DNA of 64,000 nucleotides from Ophioceras dolichostomum (lineage: Eukaryota > Ascomycota > Sordariomycetes > Magnaporthales > Ophioceraceae). Shown here piece after piece: positions 33,869 through 45,634 of this stretch. Made by a program: the position numbers and the translations under genes. The stretch lies in NCBI GenBank assembly GCA_003049485.1, contig PYST01000001.1, forward strand, positions 1-64,000, read 5' to 3'. Within the stretch, counting starts at the first letter, position 1. Every line of letters starts with the position of its first letter. Under the pieces are notes generated by a model. That model had not been told where the DNA came from. It did not search any database and worked only from the letters and a program-made list of their open reading frames with translations.

Positions 33869-35482
33869 CTACACGCCATCCCCAATCCTCACCCCAGCCT
33901 TCCTCGCCTCGCTCCTAACAACATCCCTCTCAACCACCAGCGCCTTAACCTTCGCCTCCTCAGCCGCCAGCCTCGTCCTCAGCTCTTCGCTCCCCTTCGT
34001 CCTCACCTCCCTCAGCTGCCTCTTCAGGCGCGCCACCTCCGCGGCCAGGAGCGCGGCGTCCCTCCCGACGGCCTGCTGCAGCGCGGCGTTCAGCTCGCGC
34101 TGGCGCACCGCGTCTCTGCTCAGGGAGCCCACCTCCGCGTCGAGCGTCCTCAGGCGCGCGGCCATGGCCGCGTTGTCGTCGCGCACCTTAGCGGCCTCTT
34201 CCAGCTCGGCCCTGTACCGGTCCTCCAGCGCGCTGGCGTGCTCGGGGAAGAACGCCGGGCCGGGGACCGTCACGACCGTGGGGCGCGCGGGGGACTCGAG
34301 CGTCTTGGTGTGCGCCACGCCGGGGTGGTGGTCCCAGGCTGGGATGACGAAGATGGGGCCGCGGCTCTGGGTGGTACTAGACGAGGAAGAGCCAGCGCCG
34401 CTTTTGAGCCGGAGGTACCGCGTCGACACGTCGATGTGCACAAGGCCCCGCGCGAACTCGCGGCCGCCCCCGTTCTGCACCCACAGCCGCTCGCCTAGCC
34501 CGCCGCGCTCGCGCCAGACCGCGTCCCGCTCCTCGGCGACGGCCTCGGCGCGGTCGAGCTCGCGGTGCAGGTAGTCGAAGACGTCGTCGCCGGCGTTGGC
34601 GAGCAGCCACCTGTCCTGCGGGTGTCCAACAAGCGGCCTCGGCTGGGCGCGGCCGTCGGCGCCCAGCGCGCTCAGCTGCTGCAGCGGCGCCACGACCTCT
34701 CCCGCCAGCGCGTCGAGCGCGTTGGCGTAGGCCAGCTCCAGGTCGTGCATGCGGCCCACGAGCGTCTGCGTGAAGAGCAGCCACTGGCCCATCAGGCTGT
34801 TGCGGGCGCCGGCCATCTCGGGCGAGTCCGAGTCCGTGCTGCGGTCCGTCGGGAGGACGCTGAGCAGGCCGCCCGTCGCGCTGAGCTCGTGGTCCAGCCG
34901 CTCGAGGCACGCGTTGGCGTGCATGAGGAGGTTGTGGTGGCTGGCGTAGGGCTGGACGCGCTCGCCGGGCAGGCGCGGGTCGCCGCAGGAGGCGAGGGCG
35001 CAGTTGTAGTCGGTGCCGACCACGTCGTGGTGGGCGCGCACCTCGTTGAGGAGGCTGTAGAGCAGGCGGTGGTGGTTGGGGTCGTCGTTGGTGTAGGGGA
35101 TCGTGAGGGAGCGCAGCCAGTCCATCGCCTCGTTCATCTCGATGGTGTGCTGCTGGCCTGCTACCGTGGAGGCGTCGCCGGCGTCGTCGCCATTGCCGTC
35201 GTTACCAGCTGAGTTGATCTCGCCGGCCGCCTTGACAGACGGGCAGAGCAGGGAGATGGCATACGCAAGCGACTGCGCATGCTGTTTCAGCGCCAGCAGT
35301 GTCGGCGGCTGGCCGGGCGTCGAGAAGTAGCTGCAGCTGAGGTGCTTCAGCACCCTCGGCATCCCCAGAGTGGCTTGCTCCCGTGACCACCGTGAGACGT
35401 ACGGCAGGGCGTAGTCGTTGCCGACCATGTAGCCCTTGCGGGCGGCCGATGGGTCAGTCTGGTGCTCTTGGTCGTGCGACAT
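33869..35482 (-). CDS. Uncharacterised protein with C-terminal coiled coil
   Basis: Single-exon frame of 537 residues starting MSHDQEHQTDPSAARKGYM. The N-terminal 330 residues look globular and helical, with conserved-looking stretches such as ALPYVSRWSREQATLGMPR, FSTPGQPPTLLALKQHAQ and GQWLLFTQTLVGRMHDLELAY. There is a Ser-rich break at about 380. Residues about 425-525 form a heptad-rich coiled coil (LEDRYRAELEEAAKVRDDNAAMAARL onward) ending RSEARKAGVRIGDGV. No membrane segment or signal peptide. I do not recognise the family. It could be a cytoskeletal or trafficking adaptor, but this is a guess from the coiled coil alone. The length and third-position GC bias support real coding. Confidence 0.8.
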   Translation of the reverse strand: MSHDQEHQTDPSAARKGYMVGNDYALPYVSRWSREQATLGMPRVLKHLSCSYFSTPGQPPTLLALKQHAQSLAYAISLLCPSVKAAGEINSAGNDGNGDDAGDASTVAGQQHTIEMNEAMDWLRSLTIPYTNDDPNHHRLLYSLLNEVRAHHDVVGTDYNCALASCGDPRLPGERVQPYASHHNLLMHANACLERLDHELSATGGLLSVLPTDRSTDSDSPEMAGARNSLMGQWLLFTQTLVGRMHDLELAYANALDALAGEVVAPLQQLSALGADGRAQPRPLVGHPQDRWLLANAGDDVFDYLHRELDRAEAVAEERDAVWRERGGLGERLWVQNGGGREFARGLVHIDVSTRYLRLKSGAGSSSSSTTQSRGPIFVIPAWDHHPGVAHTKTLESPARPTVVTVPGPAFFPEHASALEDRYRAELEEAAKVRDDNAAMAARLRTLDAEVGSLSRDAVRQRELNAALQQAVGRDAALLAAEVARLKRQLREVRTKGSEELRTRLAAEEAKVKALVVERDVVRSEARKAGVRIGDGV

Positions 35483-38465
35483 TGTTCTTGCTGATGATTC
35501 GTTTCGCCGTTCCCGCGTTTGGTTTATCCCGTGAACTGCCAGAGGAGAGTTGGCAGCGGGAGATGCTTTTCTCTCTCACCGATGTTCTCTCCGCTGTGGG
35601 CTTGCAATCACGATATCACGATCTCTCGTGGTCGATGAAGTCGTCAAAGTGCGGGATGGAGATGAGGAAGAACTCGCTACGGATGCGCATCTCTCTTTGA
35701 TTGCATTCTGCTCCATTGTTTTTGTTCTGGCTATCTGGAATGATGCTGACGCTCTTAGTCTGAGGAATGCCTCCGCAAACGATGTGGTCTTTTTTATTGT
35801 TGCCCGGCATGCCAGCGCACGACACATCCCTTCGCAGAAACGAAGCCGTCGCAAACACCCACCGCTTGGCTTCTCCTCCTTTAGCTCCCTCGCCGGACAA
35901 AGGGGGTGACCAGTAGGTCGTCAACGGTTTGGTCGCGAACTCCCTTCAACCATCATTCGGAAGAGAGTTCAAGGTGATTCGTCTCATCACACAACCCCTC
36001 TCCCATCTCGGGAGTCACATCCTTGATGCGCGATAGAGCATAGCTGGAGGAAAGTTGGAGGGCATGTCTGGCCTCATCATTGCGATGAGACTCGGTGACG
36101 TGTAAGTGGCAAGTTGTTGGCGCTAGCTGGCGATGGATAACTGGCAAGACCTGAGAGGGCGGCCTCAACGACGGGAGGGGAAATGCACATCTGTGTTTAG
36201 CTTTCGCACTAGCGACGGCTTCGTGACTCTGATACAGGCGGGGCGACAGCCTTTATCCGTTGGGAATGCGAGAAAATGAGGCCTCATATCGGAGGCGACC
36301 TTGTGATAGGTGAAGCCTGCGATGCGGAACGCGCAAGCCGAAGCCTAGATTACCTCTTTGTCTCGAGAATGGTGTCTGAAGAATGGTGGTGGTGATGTCT
36401 GGCTGAAATCGGATCTGGTCTGTTGCACAGCCTCAGTCTGAGAGAGCTCTGGCAAAAAAAAAAAAAGCCCGAAGGTTCCCTCGCCGCGGGTACCCGACGA
36501 TTGACGACGAGATCGGGCTGAGCCGTCCTCCCGCCCCTCAATTCAACCTTTCTCCTTCTTTTCCCTGCCCCCCCAAACCGATCAATCCCTGTTCATAAAT
36601 GGAAGGTCTTGGCGTTTATGAAACTGGGAATCTTGCCGTAATTCGGGTGCGACGTGAAATGCAGGGAAGTGCCGAGAGAAGAAAAGACGGCATTGTTTGT
36701 CTTCTAACAGCTGTAGCACCGCACTGTGCTGTGCCCTCCCAATACACAGTAACAAAATGAAAACATGCGACGCTCATCCATCCATCATCATCATGAGACC
36801 TCGTCGATCGGTTGTGATTGCCGCAATCGCAACTCCAAGACCAAAACCTCCCTCTCTCGTGTGTTCCGGTGTTTGGCACCAATCAACAAAGCGCTAGTGG
36901 CGCATTGTGACGCGGGAAGAAAAAGGCACCAGGACAAATTTGCTCGCTATGTGATAGGATCACTGCAGTTGCTAGCTGCAGTTGGCGAGGAGGGGCATTT
37001 TCAATAGCGTCGATCGCCCTGTCCTAGTCCTGTCTTCCCTCTGGATCGTACCACCTGACAGCACTCTCACGACTTGTCTCGGCCCCTCCAACCAAACCAA
37101 ATGGCCGTTTGGATCATCCATTTCGTCGGCATGAGACCTGTGCTGGTTGAGTCGTTTGCCCGCGATAGTAGCCGGAGGAAGCTCCTAAGAGCCACCACGA
37201 TCCGAGCTCGACTGCTCTGCCTGGAATGCAGGTCTTGGGTCTCTTGACGAAGAGAGAGCTGGAAGAGACATTGATTCTTTCGTACAAGTATGTCTTTTTT
37301 GGGGGCAAGATCCCTTCGTGTCTGCCCGGTCAAGTGGTCTTGTCTTGATCTGGTGTGTTGCCACCCTTTCATTCAGCTGAATTGCCCGCCCAGATTGCGA
37401 GAGAGAGCATTGAGTCTGTGATCCCTCCCGTATGGCACCGCAATCAATGAGGAAGCGCCAGGGGTGGTGGAGACCGACCCATAGCCCGCCAATGAACCAG
37501 GCCGTGCCAAACCCATCTCGAACCCTGTTTAGTGCGGTTTGGGCCAATTCGTGCAAGCTCAGGAGGCATTGACATTGCCCGATTTAATCAGCTTGACAGG
37601 GGGTATCATGTAGGCTTTCGTCATAGGTTGCGGAGCTCCACAAGAGGAAATCTAGACCATGCAGCCCGAAATCCAGCTTCTGAACATCCATTGGGGTTTG
37701 CTGTGTCTTCTTTTTCATATGATGCCGTCCCTCTTCTTTCCCGTCGTCCCGTCTTCTGGTGAACACTCTTGTGTTCTCTTGTTCTCGAAATCACGGCCGG
37801 AGCTGAGATATTGCTGTTGGTCGGGGTTGTTGTAGACGTAGTGCTGTATAGCTGTGCTTGTCGTCGTCGGCGTCGTCCGCCTCGTGTCCTTGCCTCTCCC
37901 ATTTTTCAGCCCAAGCGTTTCCCTCTTCTTAGCTGGAGCTCCTTATCGAATCGAATCTTCGCCCCTTAGAAGACGTGTGCGCGTGTGTGCGTGTCCGCCT
38001 CTCAGCTCCCGACTCGAAAAGTGAGGGAGGCAGCCACAGGCCGAATTGGGTAAGTCGCGGTCGACCTGTGGGAATATCTGTATATTCTCATGGCGCCAAT
38101 CGGCCCTGTTCCGTGAAATTTCCATTCTTCCACCATTGCGACTTCTATTACTACCTCACATCCCCCTTCCCCAGCTCGCCTTGATCGGCCGCCAGCCGTA
38201 GCTGCTATAGGTGGTCCCTTCTTTATACCATCTGGCGCGCTTCATGTCAACGGGTCCTGCTCACTCGCCCCATCAAGAGAGAGCCTTACCCAGATCTTTA
38301 GCTAAATCCTTGTCGTTTGAAAAATAGCGCATACTATCGACGGTCTTCCCATACATTTCGTGAGGGAACGGCGAAGCCTTTCATACCTCACTTGAGTTAA
38401 GAGCTTGTCACACCTGTCGCGCCTCCTCATCACAGCCAGCAAACCGCTGGGCCATCGTCATCATC
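35483..38465. other. Divergent intergenic region
   Basis: Separates two divergently transcribed genes and so holds both promoters. The 200 bp before 38466 are C/T-rich, as in strongly expressed fungal promoters. A T-run complement (A12) lies at 36453-36465. No supported gene. Confidence 0.5.
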
Positions 38466-41400
38466 ATGGCCGACGGCGACGAGGATTTGACCCAGAACAA
38501 GACCTTGTCGGGTAAGACTCCAACAAACCTCAAGCAGAAGCGTCTACCTTCTTCTGCCTTCTCACAGAGCTAGATGTGATCCCTGCTTAACTTCGCTCTT
38601 GCCCTCCTTCCTTAGGCTTGGTCTCCACATTGATTCCTGTTCTCATCGTCGCGGGTGTTTACTTCGTCATCTTCCTGATTCTACGCAAGAGCCAGCGAAG
38701 ATGGTACGCTCCAAGAACCTATATCGGGAGCTTGAAGGAAAGGTATATGATAGTGACAGTCTACAATGCCTCGCCTACTTCTCTGTTGATTGTCTGTCAC
38801 CACGGTGACATATGGCTAACACTACTCCAGCGAGCGCACGCCTGAGCTACCCAATGGCCTGTTTAACTGGTTCGGCAAGTTCTGGAAGATTCCGGATACG
38901 CATGCACTCCAGCACCAGTCTCTGGACGCATACCTGTATATCCGGTACATGAAGATCTCGATGGCCATCACCTTCTTCGGCTGCGTCCTCACATGGCCGA
39001 TCCTCTTCCCGGTCAACATCACGGGTGGCGGAGGGCAGGAGCAGCTCGACATGCTGTCGTATGCCAACGTCGACGCGACGACCACGCAGAGCAAGTACCG
39101 CTACTTCGCCCACGCGTTCACGGCATGGATCTTCTACGGCTTCGTGCTCTACCTGATCTTCCGCGAGTGCGTCTTCTACATCAACCTACGCCAGGCCTTC
39201 CTGCTCAGCCCCCTTTACTCGCGCCGCATCTCTTCGCGCACTGTGCTCTTCACCGCGGTGCCGGAGCCGTACCTCCACGAGGCCAAGCTCCGCCAGGTGT
39301 TCGGGCCCTCGGTCAAGACCGTGTGGATCACGGGTGAGACCAAGAAGCTAGATAAGCTAGTCAAGGAGCGCGACGAGAACGCCTTCCGTCTAGAGAAGGC
39401 CGAGGTGAAGCTCATCAAGATGGCCAACAAGGAGCGCCAGCTGGCTATTCAGAAGGGCGGCTCCGAGGAGGTCGACAAGCAGGTCTCGCAGGCCGATGCC
39501 GAGTCGGGCAGCCTGGCCGCCCGCTGGATCCCGCGAGCCAAGCGCCCTTCCCACCGCACCGGCCCGCTGGGCCTCCTCGGCAAGAAGGTGGACTCGATCG
39601 ACCACTGCCGCACCGAGCTGGAGCGTCTGATTCCCGAGGTCGAGGCTGCCCAGGCCGACTACCGCTCCGGCGGCCACAAGAAGATCCCCGCCGTGTTCAT
39701 CGAGTTCAACACCCAAGGCGAGGCCGAGGCCGCCTTCCAGGTTCTCGCGCACCACCAGGCGCTGCACATGGCGCCCCGCCACATCGGCATCACCCCCTCC
39801 GACGTCATCTGGCCGTCCCTTAGCATCCCCTGGTGGCAGAAGGTTATGCGCCGCTATGCTGCCGTGGCCTTCGTCACCGCCCTGATCATCTTCTGGTCCA
39901 TCCCTGTGGCCGTCGTCGGTGTCATCAGCAACATTGACTACCTGAAGAGCCTCTCGTGGCTCACTTGGCTCAACTCGGTTCCAAACGTAAGATAACCCTG
40001 CGCGAGCCTTCCGCTTCTCCGATAGCCTGGCGATATTGCCCATTGCCCAATACTGACTCAGTTTTCTTATAGATCATCATGGGCGTCATCACGGGTCTGC
40101 TTCCATCTGTGGCTCTGGCGATCTTGATGTCGCTGGTGCCCATCATCATGAGACGTGAGTGCCCTGCAAACCCAGCCTCCATCCTAGCTAAACGTTGCCT
40201 CCACGCGAACCCCCTTTGCAACTCGCATGTGCTTCTGGCTGACCATCTACCTGGACAGTCGTGGCCAAGCTTTCTGGAGAGCCCTCCTTTTCTCGGGTTG
40301 AGCTTTTCACCCAGAATGCGTACTTCTGCTTCCAGGTCGTGCAGGTCTTCTTCGTTACCACCGTGGCGTCCGGCGGCCCTGCCATCTACCAGCGACTTCA
40401 GACTATCGCGGGCAACCCCAGCGCCATCATGGCCATGCTCGCCAATACCCTTCCCAAGCCAGGCAACTTCTACAACAACTACTTTATCGTCCAAGGTCTC
40501 ACGGTCGCCTCCAGCGTGATCTCACAGGTCGTTGGTTTCGTCATCTTCCAGCTGATGTACCGCTACTTGGCCGGCACCCCTCGTGCGCTGTACAACAAGT
40601 GGGCCAGCCTGAGTGCCATCTCGTGGGGAAGCACGATGCCAGTCTACACTATGATTACTTGTATCGGTGAGTTTTGACTCCCTCGTTCCCGGTAGAGAAT
40701 CTCGAGTCTGCGATTCTAACCCGACCGCTTCTGACCGCCCTTAGCCATCATCTATGCGGTGATCTCTCCCCTCGTTCTTGGCTTCGCCTTCCTCTGCATG
40801 TGCCTGTTCTACTTCGCGTGGCGTTACAACGTGCTCTTCGTGACGGACACCAAGATCGACACCCGCGGCCTGATTTATCCCCGCGCCATCAAGCAGCTGT
40901 TCACTGGTGTCTACATCGCCGAAATCTGCATCGTCGGGCTCTTCGCCGCCTCTAACGCCCCCGGCCCACTGGTCCTGATGGTCGTCTTCCTCATCTTCAC
41001 CATATTGTACCACATCACCCTCAGCAGTGCCCTCGACCCCCTGCTGTACAACCTCCCGCAGTCCCTGCTTGCCGAGGAAGAGGCCTTCCTTCTGGCAGAG
41101 AGCCACGCCGCGGAGGCCGCGACCGCGACCGCTGCTGCTGCTGCCTCTGCTGCCCCTGCCGGAACGTCCACCAATGGTGCCGGCGCCGCCACCGCCGGCA
41201 CCAAAGAGGAGCCGTCTCAAGCCGCGCTCGAGGACGCGGCCGAGACGCTGTCAGAGTCGGCGAACCAGAAGTCCAACTTCGTGACCAAGTTCCTCAAGCC
41301 GTGGGTCTACGCCGACTACGTGGCGCTTCGCCGGCTGGTGCCGCGCCACGAGTCGATCGACCTCGACAACCTGTACTCGGACGAGGTGGGCGCCAACGCC

Positions 41401-41604
41401 TACTTCCCGCCGTCCGTCTCCAGCACCGCGCCCCTGTTGTGGATCCCGCAGGACGCCGCGGGCATCTCGAAGCAGGAGATCGCGCACACGAGCAGGGTCA
41501 TCCCCATCACGGACGAGGGCTGCGAGCTCGACGACAAGGGCGAGCTCAACTGGGACCGGGAGTCGACTCGCCCGCCTGTGTGGGAGGAGAAGATCCTCTA
41601 CTAA
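38466..41604 (+). CDS. CSC1/OSCA/TMEM63-type stress-gated cation channel
   Basis: Six exons (38466-38511, 38616-38742, 38831-39986, 40073-40154, 40259-40666, 40745-41604) give 2679 nt and 892 residues, all joins in phase. The order of parts is that of the RSN1/CSC1 family. Residues about 17-200 hold the N-terminal three-helix RSN1_TM region (LIPVLIVAGVYFVIFLIL first). Next is the cytosolic PHM7_cyt domain with a charged coiled hairpin (KLDKLVKERDENAFRLEKAE). Then comes the RSN1_7TM pore domain from VAFVTALIIFWSIPVAVVG to FLIFTILYHITL. Conserved signatures are PNGLFNWFGKFWKIPD and HQSLDAYLYIRY. The tail has an Ala-rich linker and ends RPPVWEEKILY. Yeast and plant homologues are calcium-permeable channels opened by osmotic or mechanical stress at the plasma membrane or endomembranes. 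The upstream region has no overlapping gene, so regulation is independent. Confidence 0.93.
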
Positions 41605-42415
41605 GAGAGCTCGCGGGTAGCTCAACTAGGCATCTGCATTGGTTAGTTTCCTTGGCTGACATGGATACATCCATCACTTTGTCGATTCCTGATCTTGTCT
41701 TTTCAGTGGGAGGAGAAGAAGACGGATTCTGTTTTTTTTATGACAATTTTCTTCAAATATCGTTATCCTTGTTTTGCTTAGTAGGAAGAGAAAGACTGGA
41801 CATCGGGGAAGATAAAACAAACAGCTGTCTGTTATGACGAGAGACCCCTCAACGAACTTTGATACCCCATACCCGGGACTTGATCTTTTCCTGTCAGATT
41901 CTGTTTCGAGTACTCTTTTTACTGTCGGATTGTTGCTCTCGATGTTAACATTTACTCCATAACCGCCACACCTAATAATGACCTGATTCTGTTGTCGGTT
42001 TGCATGTCGTGCTCAATTTAGAGGTTGGTCCTGCGACATGGTTTGCCCTATGAAGATTGATGAATTGCTCTGTCTGACGACGGTAGCGCGTGAGCTTCTC
42101 CTTAAACCCAATTTTGAGCGAGCAAGGACGTACTTGCCCGTCAGTCCAACGGAGTTGTCCGTCTCTCTTTCCACCATCTACCATTTACTGAGTCATATTA
42201 ACATGCGAGAATCTCAGCTTCCTATTCCGAAAGCAACAGTGGAGGAAAATAGCGTCGGTTCCTGGACGAGAAGATTTCAATTCTCCTTCGCCACCTCCAT
42301 CAGTTGCTAGTCCGCTCGGTGCCGTTCTTAGACCAGGCATGGCCTGGCACCAGCAGTCCAACCGCATTACTCCCAGAAGATCCTTATTGACCTCAAAACT
42401 ACATTAACCCATATC
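41605..42415. other. Intergenic, no gene recognised
   Basis: 3' region of the channel gene followed by AT-richer sequence. Only frames under 100 codons. Confidence 0.6.
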
Positions 42416-45269
42416 TTGCGCATATTTTTGGCGCGACTTTCGATGCGGCTGCGCGACTCCCTCCCGTGGCTCGGTTGGGCTGCGGCGAAGGCATCATGTA
42501 TCGTCCTCACGTACGAAAACATCACCCAGCTCATGCTCCCTTCCTACGACTATATAGTCGTGGGAGGCGGTCTATCAGGCCTTGTGGCCAGCACCCGCCT
42601 GTCAGCCGATCCGAACAGTATGTCGGTCTTGACTCCCTTCTTTCTGAAAGCCTCCATTCATAGGTAGCTTACCCAGTACGACGTTGCTAGATTGTTGCTC
42701 ACCGCGATTTTCTGTCCCTAGTAACCGTGCTCGTCCTTGAAGCCGGAGAACTGTAGGATTTCCGGTACCGATCCAGATTCACACGCTCCCAAGCAGATTA
42801 TCCCCTCAGCTGATACACAATATGGCCACAGAGACAACCGCAACGAATACGTCACGATGCCGGCACACGTAGGCGACGCCATCACATCCGAAGTCGACTG
42901 GCAGCTCCAAACCACTCCGCAGGAATTCCTCGACAACATGACGCGACCGCACCTCTCAGGCCGGGCCGTCGGAGGAAGCACCATCATCCACGGACTAATT
43001 TGGACACGAGGCCCCAAACGTGTATATGACGCCTGGGTCGATTTGGGGAATCCGGGATGGTCATAGGAGGACCTGCTACCATATTTCCAAAAGGTAGGGG
43101 GGGCTTGCAATATTTTCGGGCTTCATTCTCGGTCCTCTACCCTCTCGCGAAACAGTTTTGGAACAGGGAGGAAACCGCCCCATAGGAGTTGGACACTCAC
43201 TGATTCGCGACGATCGGACTGCCCCTATCTCGATATACAGAGCGAAAACTTAACCGTGGATCTGGATCAGCGAACAACACGCAGGCTGGGAATTGGCCCG
43301 GACATGCGTTTCCATGGGTCGTCCGGCCCAGTCGAGGTTTCGTTTCCACACTACATCTATAACCACACCCGTGAGTGCCCTCTGTTCTCCCGATCTCGCC
43401 ATTCCCGTCTCAACAGCGACTTTCAGAGAGCGATTGCCTAACCCCGCAAAAAACCGGATAGAGACCATCCTAGATGGGTTCACCGAGCTCGGGGTGCCGC
43501 TACTCAACGACATCAACTCGGGAAGTGCCGTGGGGGCCGCCTTCAGCCCATACAGCATCCGCGCCTCGGGCCAGTCTCGATGCGACGCCCGGTCCGCGTA
43601 TCTAGATTCGGTTATCACGCGTCCGAATCTGCATCTCGCTGTCGGCCAGACTGTAACGCGTCTCCTAATCAGAGACGCACGCTCTGGGTCCAGCAACAAC
43701 ACCAGCAATCGCACCGCATCGTCGAGCGCACGGCAGTCCCAGCTGAAGGAAGGGCGAGGGGTTGAGGTGAATACTGGTGAAAAAAATATGCCCTCTAGGT
43801 AGGATTCTTCTGGACACGTTCGCTGACGAACCTGCCACAGTTCGGGATCCACCCCAGCACTGCTCGGCTCGTGGGCAGGGCGGAACGGTGGAAAGCGAGA
43901 TGCACAAGGGAACTCATCCTGGCGGCTGGCGCTATCTTCTCGCCCACTCTGCTTCAAGTGTCTGGGATCGGCCCAAGACCTGTGCTTGAAAAACTGGGCG
44001 TGTCTGTTGCAGTCGATTTGCCTGGGGTTGGAAACAACCTCCAGGACCACGCGATGGTGAGCGAACTGTATCACTGTAGGTCGCCGACCCGATATTAGGG
44101 GAAATATGTTGCGGGTGAGTGCCCCCTCCAGCTGTTATCATGAGCTGACCAGACTGCCTAGACACCAGGCCGGGCCTCTTTACAGCAGCCAACCTGATCG
44201 GCGATGCATTCCACGAGGCGTTCGTGCAGTACCAGTTGAACAGGACCGGTAAGGGCGATACCGACGAAGTCCTGTATCTCACCTCACACCGCTAGCGGGC
44301 TTGACTACCCACTGCTTCACAAAGGACGAGGCTGACGAGACTGAGATGACACAGGGCCACTCTGTGCGCCAATGATATCTATCATCGTCTTTCCATCGCT
44401 AGAGCAACTCACGCCGGGCTGGGAAGCGCTGGTGTCTTCCTACGCAAACGACTCATTGGCGCAATACCTCGCTCCAGGCACAGACGAGACGGTGTTGAGA
44501 GGCTACGAAAGGCAAACACGGCTTCAGATCGAGCTCCTCCGCCGATATGGCGAGCCAGCAGCCGAGCTCATGACAGACTCGGTCGGGAGATTCACTGCCG
44601 CAATACACAGCACCATGTCGCGAGGCACTGTGCGTCCTCGGGGGATCGACCTGATCGAAGACGGCCTGCCACTCGTTGACCCCCGCTACTGCGCTCATCC
44701 CCTCGACGTACGTTCCTCGTCCCCCAGCTCCCCAGAAGTAGTAACTCTCTAACAACACCACACCGCGCAAGCAGTGCGACGTTGCCCTCCTAGCCCTGCG
44801 CATGAACGCCCGGCTGATGAAAACGAAGTCCCTGCGAACGCTGCGCCCATCCGCACGAGAGCGGTTCGCGCTGCAGGCAGACAACGAGAACGACGAGAGA
44901 GAGACGGAGCAGCTGAGGGAGTTCCTGCGCGCGGGGCTAACCACCGAGTTCCACCCGTCCGGCACGACGGCCATGCTGCCTCGCGAAGACGGCGGCGTCG
45001 TCGACCCGGAGCTGCTCGTGTATGGGACTCGGAACATACGCGTCGTGGACGCTGGGATCATTCCCCTTCTGCCGGCTGCACATATCCAGGCAATCACGTA
45101 CGCGATTGCGGAAAAGGTGAGCGAATCGGTGTACATGCCTCACTGCGCTGAGAGATCACCTACCCGCACATCGATTCCTGCTCGTTGAACTTGGTACTGA
45201 CCAGAACGACAGGCCGCGGACATAATCAGGAAGGCTCAAGGAGAATCTAGATCAGTGCGGAGAGAGTGA
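42416..45269 (+). pseudogene. Broken GMC oxidoreductase (FAD-dependent)
   Basis: Nearly all landmarks of a glucose-methanol-choline oxidoreductase survive in order. They are the dinucleotide fold YDYIVVGGGLSGLVASTRL at 42540, TVLVLEAGE after an intron at 42618-42721, HLSGRAVGGSTIIHGLIWTRG, FHGSSGPVEVSFPHYIYN, DINSGSAVGAAFSPYSIRASG, the second signature RELILAAGAIFSPTLLQVSGIGP, and the active-site exon FHPSGTTAML. The last exon (45213-45269) gives AADIIRKAQ. The frame fails: TAG follows EAGEL at 42754, TAG sits inside GWS-stop-EDLLPYFQK at 43064, and the reading phase does not carry between the middle blocks for any splice pair I tried. The catalytic C-terminal exons are intact. Such enzymes oxidise alcohols, sugars or lignin-derived aryl alcohols, often outside the cell. 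This copy is probably dead. Confidence 0.82.
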
Positions 45270-45551
45270 AGATGGTTTCTTTGGCACGAGGCTACGATGT
45301 CAACCACAGTAGGAGACCGGCTGTGTGCAACTGAGTTAGAGTGAGGAAAGGAGTCCAGTCTCAAGATTGTGTTGTGTCTTAAGAGGGCACCAAGGAAGGT
45401 AGAATCGTAAATGCGTGCATAAATAAATGCAGAATTCAAAGAATGGACAAAGAGGAAGAAATAATTGCGAGGGCAAAAAGATCATCGGCGATGAATGAGA
45501 GAGAACAAAAAAAATTAAAATAAATAAAATGCAAAAATCAATTGAAAAATC

Positions 45552-45634
45552 CAGGCCTCACGGGACTCGAACCCGCAGCCTTCCGCTGACTCCTAGGATA
45601 GGAGGCGGACGCGCTACCTTTGCGCCAAAGGCCT
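45552..45634 (-). tRNA. tRNA-Arg (anticodon CCT) with 11-nt intron
   Basis: The minus-strand fold is complete. Acceptor AGGCCTT pairs with GAGGCCT, the D stem is GCGC/GCGC, and the anticodon stem TCCGC pairs with GCGGA. The T arm is GCGGG-TTCGAGT-CCCGT and the discriminator base is G. The 18 nt between the anticodon-stem strands give a 7-nt loop with CCT at 34-36 and an 11-nt intron, TCCTAGGAGTC, between positions 37 and 38, the normal place for nuclear introns. The B box reads GGTTCGAGTCC. A T-run follows the 3' end (A-run on the plus strand at 45545-45549), as expected for RNA polymerase III termination. Confidence 0.95.

Noticed and set aside
34565..35212. 215-codon plus-strand frame
   Set aside because: Val/Ala/Gly-rich antisense shadow of the coiled-coil gene.
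37500..37530. GGGTTCGAGAT on the minus strand as a tRNA B box
   Set aside because: The flanks do not form a T stem, and no acceptor or anticodon stems are present.
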